Assembly: GCF_014649115.1 (NCBI RefSeq)
Contig: NZ_BMSK01000031.1
Span: 17,253-81,252, forward strand
Direction of reading: 5' to 3'
DNA length: 64,000 nucleotides
Origin: Streptomyces eurythermus
Lineage (GTDB): Bacteria > Actinomycetota > Actinomycetes > Streptomycetales > Streptomycetaceae
Shown: in pieces, positions 33,263 to 40,067 of the stretch
How positions within the stretch are numbered: position 1 is the first letter of the stretch
How the letters are laid out: each line of letters opens with the position of its first letter
Position numbers and translations under genes: made by a program
Notes under the pieces: generated by a model
What the model was told of the DNA's origin: nothing
Database searches by the model: none
Seen by the model: only the letters and a program-made list of their open reading frames with translations

Positions 33263-35356
33263 ATGGCCGCGGCGCCCGCAGAGCACCTCGCGGAGGATCT
33301 CGCCCGGCTCGCCGGACTGCACGGGGTCGCCACCTCCTACCGCCCCGCCCCGGACCGTACGGTCCACGTCCCCGCCTCCGCCGTGATCGCCGCCCTCGCC
33401 GCCCTGGGCGTCGACGCGTCCGGCCCGGAGGCCGTCCGCGCCGCCCTCGCCGCCCGGGAACACGAACTGCGCGAGCGGCTGCTGCCGCCGGTGGTGGTCC
33501 GCTGGGCCGGCGCCGAGCCGCCCGCCGCCCTCACCGGTCTGCCCGCCGGCACCGCGCTGCGCGTGGTGACCGAGGAGGGGGAGGACCGGGAGGGGACCGA
33601 GGGCCTGCCGCCGGGCGTCCACCGGCTGACCGCCACCGCCCCCGACGGCCGCACCGGCGAGGCGCATCTCGTCGTCGCCCCGGACCGGCTGCCCGCCCCG
33701 CCCGGCCGCTCCTACGGCCTGATGGTCCAGCTGTACTCCCTGCTGTCCCACCGCTCCTGGGGCATGGGCGACCTCGCCGACCTAGCGGAGCTGGCCGGCT
33801 GGGCCGCGCGTACGGCCGGTGCCGGCTTCGTGCAGGTCAACCCGTTGCACGCGGCCGTACCCGGCGCCCCCACCGACCCCTCCCCGTACCGTCCCTCCTC
33901 CCGCCGGTTCCCCGACCCCGTCCACCTGCGCGTCGAGGACGTCCCCGAGTTCGCGTACGCCGCCGGCCGCGAGCGGCTGAGCGGCCTGCTGGAGCGGGCC
34001 GGGCGGCTGCGCGCCGCCGTCCTGGACAAGGGCGCCCTCATCGACCGGGACGCCGTGTGGGAGCTGAAGCGGGAGGCGCTGGAGGCGGTCCTGGCGGTGC
34101 CCCTGGGCCCCGGCCGGCAGGCCGCCTACGACGCCTTCCGCGCCGCCCACGGCCAGGCCCTCGTCGACCACGCCACCTGGTACGCCCTAGCCGAGGCGCA
34201 CGGCCCCGACTGGCACGGCTGGCCGGACGGGCTGCGCGACCCGCGCTCGGCCGCCACCGCGCGGGCGCGGGCCCGGCTCGCCGACCGGGTGGAGTTCCAC
34301 ACCCGCCTGGCCTGGCTCACCGACGGCCAGCTCCGGGCCGCCCAGCGCGCCGCCCGCGAGGCCGGCATGCCCGTCGGGATCGTGCACGACCTCGCCGTCG
34401 GCGTGCACCCGGGCGGCGCCGACGCCTGGGCCCAGCAGGACGTGTTCGCCGCCGGCATGTCCATCGGCGCGCCGCCGGACGCCTTCAACGCCCGCGGCCA
34501 GGACTGGGGCCTGCCGCCCTGGCGCCCCGACCGGCTCGCCGCCACCGGCTACGCGCCCTACCGCGAGCTGCTGCGCGCCCTGTTCCGCTACGCGGGCGCC
34601 CTGCGCATCGACCACGTCATGGGCCTGTTCCGGCTCTGGTGGGTCCCCGCGGGCAGCCCGCCCACCGAGGGCACCTACGTGCACTACGACGCCGACGCCA
34701 TGCTGGCCGTCCTCGCCCTGGAGGCCGACCGCGCCGGGGCCGTGGTGATCGGCGAGGACCTGGGCACCGTCGAGCCCGGTGTGCGCGAGGCGCTCCAGCG
34801 GCGCGGGGTGCTCGGCACCTCCGTGCTGTGGTTCGAGCGGGACTGGGAGGGCGACGGCCGCCCGCTGCCGCCCGAGCGCTGGCGCGCCGACTGCCTGGCC
34901 ACCGCCACCACCCACGATCTGCCGCCCACCGCCGCCCGGCTCACCGGCGACCACGTCGAGCTGCGCGACCGCCTCGGCCTGCTGACCCGGCCGGCCGTCG
35001 AGGAGAAGGCCGGGGCCACAGCCGACGCGGCCGAGTGGCTGGCCCTGCTGGGCAGCCTCGGCCTGCTGGACCTGACGGCGGCCGGGCCGCCCGGCTCCGA
35101 CGAGGAGGAGGAGATCCGCGCCGTCCACCGTTTCCTGCTGCGCACGCCGGCCCGGCTGATCGGCGTCTGGCTCCCGGACGGCGTCGGCGACCGGCGCCCG
35201 CAGAACCTGCCCGGCACGTGGGACGAATACCCGAACTGGCGCCTTCCGCTCGCCGACCCGGAGGGCCGCCCGGTCCCCTTGGAGGAACTGGTCGACTCGC
35301 CGCGGCTGCGGGGGCTGCTGGACGTGCTCCGGGAGGACCGCGCGCCCGGAGGCTGA
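33263..35356 (+). CDS. malQ: 4-alpha-glucanotransferase (amylomaltase)
   Basis: GH77 enzyme of 697 residues that transfers alpha-1,4-glucan segments between maltodextrins. ATG 33263 directly follows the stop of the small upstream gene. An N-terminal domain of about 150 residues (RTVHVPASAVIAALAALGV), present in the larger actinobacterial MalQ type, precedes the catalytic barrel. Landmarks: YSLLSHRSWGMGDLADL, AGFVQVNPLHA, GIVHDLAVGVHPGGAD, the nucleophile region LRIDHVMGLFRLWWVP, the acid/base region VVIGEDLGTVEP, and TTHDLPPTAARLTG. All catalytic segments are intact. Role: maltodextrin and glycogen metabolism in the cytoplasm. Confidence 0.95.
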   Translation: MAAAPAEHLAEDLARLAGLHGVATSYRPAPDRTVHVPASAVIAALAALGVDASGPEAVRAALAAREHELRERLLPPVVVRWAGAEPPAALTGLPAGTALRVVTEEGEDREGTEGLPPGVHRLTATAPDGRTGEAHLVVAPDRLPAPPGRSYGLMVQLYSLLSHRSWGMGDLADLAELAGWAARTAGAGFVQVNPLHAAVPGAPTDPSPYRPSSRRFPDPVHLRVEDVPEFAYAAGRERLSGLLERAGRLRAAVLDKGALIDRDAVWELKREALEAVLAVPLGPGRQAAYDAFRAAHGQALVDHATWYALAEAHGPDWHGWPDGLRDPRSAATARARARLADRVEFHTRLAWLTDGQLRAAQRAAREAGMPVGIVHDLAVGVHPGGADAWAQQDVFAAGMSIGAPPDAFNARGQDWGLPPWRPDRLAATGYAPYRELLRALFRYAGALRIDHVMGLFRLWWVPAGSPPTEGTYVHYDADAMLAVLALEADRAGAVVIGEDLGTVEPGVREALQRRGVLGTSVLWFERDWEGDGRPLPPERWRADCLATATTHDLPPTAARLTGDHVELRDRLGLLTRPAVEEKAGATADAAEWLALLGSLGLLDLTAAGPPGSDEEEEIRAVHRFLLRTPARLIGVWLPDGVGDRRPQNLPGTWDEYPNWRLPLADPEGRPVPLEELVDSPRLRGLLDVLREDRAPGG

Positions 35357-35381
35357 GCACGGGGCGCCGGAAGGGGTGTGC

Positions 35382-35419
35382 GGGGGCGCCGGCCCCCGCC
35401 CCGCCGGCCCGGCGCCCCC
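35382..35419 (+). terminator. G+C-rich hairpin after malQ
   Basis: GGGGGCGCCGG (35382-35392) pairs with CCGGCGCCCCC (35409-35419). It lies 26 bases after the malQ stop. No T-tract follows, as is common in Streptomyces. Confidence 0.6.
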
Positions 35420-35474
35420 GGCGGTAAGGCACCCCGGGCGCGCGGCCTTCAGCCCGGTTCGCTAACTTGAATGC

Positions 35475-35756
35475 GTGGACAAGAACAACGCCCTGCGCGC
35501 CGGCGCCCTGGCCGCCGGTACGACGCTGATGATGCTGCTCATGTCGTCCCCCGCGCTCGCGCTGACCCGCGACGACGGTGACGACCCCGGCCCGGGCCTG
35601 AGCGTCATCCAGACGCTGGGCCTGTACGTCTTCCTCCCGCTGGTGCTGTTCGCGGTGATCGCCGGTCTGGTCATGCTGCTGGACAAGTCGCGGGCCAAGA
35701 AGGACACCACCTCGTCCAACGTCAACGTCAAGTCCGGGGCAGGGGCCAAGGCCTGA
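35475..35756 (+). CDS. Small membrane protein, unknown
   Basis: Protein of 93 residues. It has an N-terminal signal-like helix (AGTTLMMLLMSSPALALT), a short Asp/Gly/Pro segment outside the membrane (DDGDDPGPGLS), one membrane helix (LGLYVFLPLVLFAVIAGLVM) and a Lys-rich cytoplasmic tail. GTG 35475 has no ribosome-binding site, but TAACTT (35463-35468) sits at -10 distance from it, so the message may be leaderless. Small proteins of this shape are conserved in Streptomyces without known function. It stands alone between malQ and the LysR gene. Confidence 0.75.
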   Translation: MDKNNALRAGALAAGTTLMMLLMSSPALALTRDDGDDPGPGLSVIQTLGLYVFLPLVLFAVIAGLVMLLDKSRAKKDTTSSNVNVKSGAGAKA

Positions 35757-35887
35757 CCGCCCCGCCGGATCGTTCGCCGGGGGCGCCCGTCCTCCCGCCG
35801 GTACGCGCGTGCGCCGTACCCGGGTGAGACCGGCGCCCTCGGCGTTTTCGCGTGCCCGCGGGGGGTGCGGGTGCCGTCCGTGCGTTC

Positions 35888-36796
35888 TCACTCCTCGGAC
35901 GTCGGGTCCGCTGCCCGGCGCAGGGCGTCGAGGACCCTGGCGGTCGCCGGGGCGGCGGCACCGCCGCTGCGCACCGCTGCCACCACGTGCCGTACCGGGC
36001 CGTCGGAGCCCAGTTCCCTGAGGACCACGCCCGCGCGCCGGCCGGCCGCCATCCTCGGGACCAGGGCCACCCCCATGCCCGCCTCCACCATGGCGAGGAT
36101 CGCGGTCCAGCCGGAGGCCGAGTGGCCCTGGTGGGGGGTGAAGCCGGCCGCCTCGCAGGCGCGGCGGGTGATGTCGGACCAGGGGCCGCTGCCGCCGTAG
36201 ATCCAGGGCTCGGCGGCGAGGTCGGTGAGGGTCAGGCCGGGGGCCGAGGCCAGCGGGTGGTCCGGGGGCAGGGCCACGTCCAGCGGGTCGGCGAGCAGCG
36301 GGACGTGGGTGAAGCGGGGGTCGGCGGCGCCGGGTGCCTCGGCCGCCAGGGACAGGGCCAGGTCGACGTCGCCGGCGGCCAGCAGCCGGTAGGCCTCGGC
36401 GGCCTCCGTCTCCCGGACCCGGACGGTCACCCGGGGGTGGGTGTCGCGCAGGGCCCGTACGGCCGGGACGACCAGGGCGGGGACGGCGGTCGGGAAGGCG
36501 CCGACGCGGACCTCCCCGGCGTCGCCGTGGGCGTAGGCCGCGAGGGCCGCGTCCGCCCGCTCCAGCTGCTCGAACACCGGCTCCGTGTGCGCCAGCACCA
36601 GCCGGGCCGCGTCGGTGAGCCGGACCCGGCGGCCGTGCGCCTCCAGCAGGTCCACACCGAGCTGGGCGGCCAGATTGGTGAGCTGCTGGGACACCGCGGA
36701 CGGGGTCATGTGCAGGGCCGCGGCGGTCGCGGTGACCGTGCCCCGTTCGCGCAGGGTGCGCAGAATCCGCAGCTTCCTCAGATCCCACTCGCTCAT
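35888..36796 (-). CDS. LysR-family transcriptional regulator
   Basis: Regulator of 302 residues. N-terminal winged helix (LRILRTLRERGTVTATAAAL, recognition helix TPSAVSQQLTNLAAQLG, then VDLLEAHGRRVRLTDAA), followed by the two-lobed effector-binding fold (EVRVGAFPTAVPALVVPAV, MGVALVPRMA). It follows the EamA transporter gene by 22 bases on the same strand, an operon layout in which the regulator likely controls export by its neighbour. Effector unknown. Candidate binding sites lie upstream of the transporter gene (37839-37873). Confidence 0.9.
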   Translation of the reverse strand: MSEWDLRKLRILRTLRERGTVTATAAALHMTPSAVSQQLTNLAAQLGVDLLEAHGRRVRLTDAARLVLAHTEPVFEQLERADAALAAYAHGDAGEVRVGAFPTAVPALVVPAVRALRDTHPRVTVRVRETEAAEAYRLLAAGDVDLALSLAAEAPGAADPRFTHVPLLADPLDVALPPDHPLASAPGLTLTDLAAEPWIYGGSGPWSDITRRACEAAGFTPHQGHSASGWTAILAMVEAGMGVALVPRMAAGRRAGVVLRELGSDGPVRHVVAAVRSGGAAAPATARVLDALRRAADPTSEE

Positions 36797-36818
36797 GCGC
36801 GCACGCTACAGGGCACGG

Positions 36819-37766
36819 TCAGCGGCGGGAGCCCGCGCCCAGCACCACCCCGGCCAGGATCAGCGCCAGGCACACCAGGCCCACGGCGCCGGTGTGTTCG
36901 CCGAGCAGCGCCCAGGACAGCGCGGCCACGCAGACCGGCTGGAGGTAGTAGACGATGCCGGCGCGGGTGGCGCCGATCAGGGCGACGGCCTTGTTCCAGG
37001 CGAAGAAGGCGAGCGCGGAGGAGGCCACGCCGACGTAGAGCAGGGGCAGCACCGTGCCGGGCACGGGGTCGAAGCCGCCCTGCGCGGCGAGGCTGACGGC
37101 GTGCGCGGGCAGCAGCAGCACGGTGCCGGCGAGGAAGGTGGTGAACAGGAAGGCGGTGCTGTCGAGTTCGGCCGGCCGGCGGCGCAGCAGCGCGCTGTAG
37201 CCGGCGAAGCAGCAGGCGGCGGCCGGCATCCACAGGGTGCCCGGGGTGAAGCCCGCGCCGCCGCCGGCCACGAGCAGCACCACGCCCGCGCAGGCCAGGA
37301 GCAGCCCGGTGGTGCGCCGCGCGCCCAGCCGTACCCCGCCGAGCCGGTCGAAGACGGCCATGAGCACCGGTGAGGCGGCCATGATCATGCCCATGGTGGC
37401 GGCCGGGGTGGTCAGGCCGGCCTGGTTGACCAGGGTGTTGTAGAGGGCGACGCCGAGGAGGGAGACGAGGAGGACGTAGCGGGCGTGCCGCCGGAAGAGG
37501 TGCCGTTGCCGCCAGGCCCGGCGGGCGCCGAAGGGGGCGACGGCGAGCAGCGCGATCACCCACCGCCAGAAGGCGTGCTGGACGGGCGGGACGCTGTCGT
37601 GCAGGCCGCGTGAGGTGACGAAGCTGCCGGACCAGACGAGGGTGGCGAGCGCGGCACAGGCCAGGCCGAGGAGGGGCGCGGCGGCCTGCCGGGAGCGGGT
37701 GGCGCGGGGCGCGGGGGTGGTGGCGGTCGCGGGGGTGGTGGCGGTCTGGTGCGCGGCTGCGGGCAT
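36819..37766 (-). CDS. EamA-family (DMT) transporter
   Basis: Inner-membrane protein of 315 residues with ten predicted helices arranged as two EamA repeats: LLGLACAALATLVWSGSFVT and WVIALLAVAPFG in the first, LWMPAAACCFAGYSALL and VLPLLYVGVASSALAFFAW in the second. The second repeat ends with VGLVCLALILAGVVLGAG. The family exports metabolites such as amino acids; substrate cannot be read from sequence. An N-terminal Ala/Thr-rich cytoplasmic stretch of about 30 residues is unusual. First gene of a two-gene unit with the LysR regulator. Confidence 0.9.
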   Translation of the reverse strand: MPAAAHQTATTPATATTPAPRATRSRQAAAPLLGLACAALATLVWSGSFVTSRGLHDSVPPVQHAFWRWVIALLAVAPFGARRAWRQRHLFRRHARYVLLVSLLGVALYNTLVNQAGLTTPAATMGMIMAASPVLMAVFDRLGGVRLGARRTTGLLLACAGVVLLVAGGGAGFTPGTLWMPAAACCFAGYSALLRRRPAELDSTAFLFTTFLAGTVLLLPAHAVSLAAQGGFDPVPGTVLPLLYVGVASSALAFFAWNKAVALIGATRAGIVYYLQPVCVAALSWALLGEHTGAVGLVCLALILAGVVLGAGSRR

Positions 37767-37838
37767 AGGGGGCCTTTCTGCTCGGCTCGGACGGGGCGGT
37801 GGTTCTACCGTTGCAGGGCCGGAAGCATCAGGTCCATC

Positions 37839-37873
37839 GAATCTTTTGGATGATTCTTTTCAGCTGTACTGAA
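37839..37873 (-). promoter_or_regulatory. Inverted repeats upstream of the EamA/LysR unit
   Basis: Two adjacent dyads: GAATC-N8-GATTC (37839-37856) and TTCAG-CTGTA-CTGAA (37859-37873). They lie 73-107 bases upstream of the EamA start in an A+T-richer patch. The spacing fits LysR-type binding sites. Assignment to the downstream LysR is inference. Confidence 0.5.
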
Positions 37874-37940
37874 CGGTCGGGGCGTCCACGCCATCCCCGC
37901 CGGACGGACCGAGCGCCCGTCCGGCACCGGCATGCCCGGG

Positions 37941-38720
37941 TCACTCCGGTGTGAACTCGTACTGCACTTCGTAGAGGTGCCCCGCCTTGACCATGACGGT
38001 GGCTTCGATGGGGCGGTCGTCGTCGCTGTACACGACACGCAGGGTTCGGAGCACCGGAAGGTCGCTCGGCAGGCGCAATGCCTGGTGCTGCTCCTGGGTC
38101 GGCACTCGTGCGGAGACGCGGTCCACACTCAGGCGTGGCGGAAAACCGAGTTCGGCGAGCAGGGCCGGGGTGCCGCCCCTGATCTTCCGCTTCTCCGCGA
38201 TGGCGGTCCCTCTGGCGAGTGCCGACGGGTAGTACGACTTGACCAGTTCGACCGGTTCCCCGTCGATGGAGAGCACCTGATGACGCAGGAAGACCGTCTC
38301 GTCGTCGGCGATGCCCAGGACCGCCGCGACGTCGGCGGGAGGCCGGACCTCACTCACGCCGAGGAGGGTGCTGCGGGCCTCGGAGCCCAGCTTCCCGGCC
38401 TCGGTAAGCCAGCGGAAAGGCTCCCCCGCCCCGGCTGGAGCCATGTACGAAGCGGGGCGCATGGTGCGCTGCCGATGCGCGCGGACGGTGACGGAGGCTC
38501 CGGCGCGGCCGACCACGAGTCGCTCGTCCTTGAGCAGTTGAAGCGCCTTTTGAATGGTCGCGTTGGAGGCATTGAACTTCGCCTTGAGCTGAGCGGTCGA
38601 CGGCAGGGCGGAGCCCGGCGCCAGGTTGCCGCTCATGATGTCGTCCCGCAGGTCGGCGGCAATCCGCTCGTGCAGGGACCGTCGGTCCTCGGCACTGGTA
38701 TCCGTAGTGGGCACGATCAT
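37941..38720 (-). CDS. GntR/HutC-family regulator with UTRA domain
   Basis: Regulator of 259 residues. The N-terminal GntR winged helix is HERIAADLRDDIMSGNLAPG with ALPSTAQLKAKFNASNATIQ and LQLLKDERLVVGRAG; the C-terminal UTRA domain includes ETVFLRHQVLSIDGEPVELV and YYPSALARGTAIAEKRKI. HutC-subfamily proteins bind small ligands through UTRA. It overlaps the upstream UTRA-only gene by 4 bases. Lower G+C and weaker codon bias than the core genes on either side suggest accessory DNA. Related regulators are frequent on Streptomyces integrative plasmids, but no integrase or att site is seen here. Confidence 0.9.
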   Translation of the reverse strand: MIVPTTDTSAEDRRSLHERIAADLRDDIMSGNLAPGSALPSTAQLKAKFNASNATIQKALQLLKDERLVVGRAGASVTVRAHRQRTMRPASYMAPAGAGEPFRWLTEAGKLGSEARSTLLGVSEVRPPADVAAVLGIADDETVFLRHQVLSIDGEPVELVKSYYPSALARGTAIAEKRKIRGGTPALLAELGFPPRLSVDRVSARVPTQEQHQALRLPSDLPVLRTLRVVYSDDDRPIEATVMVKAGHLYEVQYEFTPE

Positions 38721-39259
38721 CCGATCCGCATCTCGTAGCGCAGTCGCTGCCTGTGGGCCGGCATGACCATCATGTCGACCTGAATGGGCCGGTCCTCGCC
38801 GTCCAGAGTGACCCTGCTCAGGGTGAGGACCGGCGCATCGGGGGCCAGTTGCAAGGCGTCGCGCTCCTCCGCGCTGGGCAGCCGAGCGGTCACGTCCTCA
38901 CACACACGCCTGCCGATGTGGCCGAGTTCGGCCAGCAGGGTCACCGCTCCACCGGGGATTTTCCCTTTCCGGGCGAGAGGAGTCCCGCGGGCCACGCGGG
39001 CGGGGTAGTACGTGTCCGTCAACTCGCAGGGCTCATCGTCCAACTGGATGATCCGTCGGCGTACGACAACGGTCTCTCCCACGGGCACATCCAGGAGAGC
39101 GGCGACTTCCTCCGGGGCGGGCACTTCCCCTGCCTGCACGATGCGCTGACTGCCCTTGCCGCCTCTCGCCGCGGCCTCGACTCCCCAAGCATCGGGCTGC
39201 CCCTGCTCCCGTGGCGTCAGGTACGGCATCGAAGTACTGACCCACGTGCTGTCGCCCAC
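38717..39259 (-). CDS. UTRA-domain protein without a DNA-binding domain
   Basis: Protein of 180 residues from GTG 39259, with AGGAGG five bases upstream. It consists of an N-terminal stretch (WVSTSMPYLTPREQGQPDAW) followed by a complete UTRA domain (VGETVVVRRRIIQLDDEPCE, YYPARVARGTPLARKGKIPG, VLTLSRVTLDGEDRPIQVDM). The GntR winged helix that should precede it is missing, and no in-frame HTH lies upstream. Its UTRA domain parallels that of the coupled GntR gene. Either a natural ligand-binding partner that heterodimerises with the GntR protein, or a regulator that lost its HTH. Confidence 0.85.
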   Translation of the reverse strand: MGDSTWVSTSMPYLTPREQGQPDAWGVEAAARGGKGSQRIVQAGEVPAPEEVAALLDVPVGETVVVRRRIIQLDDEPCELTDTYYPARVARGTPLARKGKIPGGAVTLLAELGHIGRRVCEDVTARLPSAEERDALQLAPDAPVLTLSRVTLDGEDRPIQVDMMVMPAHRQRLRYEMRIG

Positions 39260-39343
39260 AGTGTCCTCCTGAGTCGGTCGCCGACCTTGCCGGTCTACAC
39301 GGTAAGTGACGCACATCGGTGACGCCCTAACGAGTGACCAACC

Positions 39344-39372
39344 TTACTGCATTTCGCGAAAGGCGATATGGT
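39344..39372 (+). promoter_or_regulatory. Sigma-70-like promoter of the anti-sigma-type ATPase gene
   Basis: TTACTG (39344-39349) and TATGGT (39367-39372) are separated by 17 bases. Transcription would start near 39379. This excludes the in-frame ATG at 39368 as a start and favours ATG 39413. A TTTCGCGAAA palindrome lies between the two hexamers. Confidence 0.55.
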
Positions 39373-39412
39373 GTCATCGATCGTGCAACCTGCAGCGAGG
39401 TGGTGGTGCGGC

Positions 39413-39832
39413 ATGTCCCTTTTACGGCAACGACGTTTTCCCCGCTCTCCCAGATCCGTCAGAGCCGCCCGGGCGTTCGTGCTCGAAACCCTGACGCAGT
39501 GGGGATACCTCGACCGGCATGACGACGTACTCATCTGCGTCTCGGAGCTGGCCACGAATGCCGTACTGCACGGCGTGCCGCCGGGGCGCGAGTTCTCCGT
39601 GGGAGTTGTCGGGGGCGACTCAGTGATCCGCATCGAAGTGCGGGACAGCGGAGGCGGAGACCCGGAGATCGTGCGGGGCCCGGCCGAGGGGTGCGGGGGC
39701 AGGGGGCTTCGCATCGTGAGTGCCCTTGCCGACGACTTCGGCGTCACCCGGCAGAACCCCGGCAAGATCGTGTGGACGGAATTCAAATGCGGTCTTCCGG
39801 CCGCGCCAGAGGTTCGTGATGGAAGCAGGTGA
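39413..39832 (+). CDS. Anti-sigma-factor-type ATP-binding protein (HATPase_c)
   Basis: Protein of 139 residues from ATG 39413 (MSLLRQRRFPRSPRSVRAA). This start is preferred because a promoter appears to overlap ATG 39368, although AAGG precedes that codon. The GHKL fold shows the N box (SELATNAVLHG), G1 (VRDSGGGDPE) and G2 (CGGRGLRIVSALADDFG). Proteins of this RsbW/SpoIIAB-like class bind sigma or anti-anti-sigma factors in Streptomyces and are present in dozens of copies. It is divergent from the GntR pair and directly followed by a truncated NUDIX reading frame. Confidence 0.85.
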   Translation: MSLLRQRRFPRSPRSVRAARAFVLETLTQWGYLDRHDDVLICVSELATNAVLHGVPPGREFSVGVVGGDSVIRIEVRDSGGGDPEIVRGPAEGCGGRGLRIVSALADDFGVTRQNPGKIVWTEFKCGLPAAPEVRDGSR

Positions 39833-39838
39833 AAGGGC

Positions 39839-40009
39839 GCGGCTCGATGCGTACTCGATCACCAGCACTTCGACTTCCGGTTCATGTTCCGCACGGCGGC
39901 CGACGTCGGTGATCTCCAGACCGAGGAGGTGACGGACGCAGCCTGGCGTCCCGCTGACACGATCGAGGACGAGACGCTGCGCGGCCGGGTTCTCCTCGCC
40001 CTGCGCTGA
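39839..40009 (+). pseudogene. NUDIX hydrolase C-terminal remnant
   Basis: In the frame ending at TGA 40007, the segment from 39857 reads DHQHFDFRFMFRT ... LQTEEVTDAAWRPADTIEDE ... LRGRVLLALR, the typical C-terminal half of a Streptomyces NUDIX hydrolase. No start codon, ribosome-binding site or NUDIX box (GX5EX7REUXEEXGU) precedes it; that part is occupied by the end of the ATP-binding gene. It is therefore a 5'-deleted remnant, not a gene. It probably marks a deletion junction at about 39833-39856. Confidence 0.8.
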
Positions 40010-40025
40010 TGAGACGCGCACACGA

Positions 40026-40057
40026 AAGGGCGCCCGGTACGGAGACCGGGCGCCCTT
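40026..40057 (-). terminator. Terminator of pepN-1
   Basis: A 13-bp perfect stem AAGGGCGCCCGGT/ACCGGGCGCCCTT with a 6-base loop. It lies 11 bases past the pepN stop and is followed on the minus strand by TTTCG. It may also stop transcription from the NUDIX remnant side. Confidence 0.85.
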
Positions 40058-40067
40058 CGGCGGTGGG

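Noticed and set aside
37941..40009. Complete integrative element
   Set aside because: No integrase, excisionase, replication gene, tRNA or direct att repeats are visible; only regulator-type genes and a gene remnant remain.
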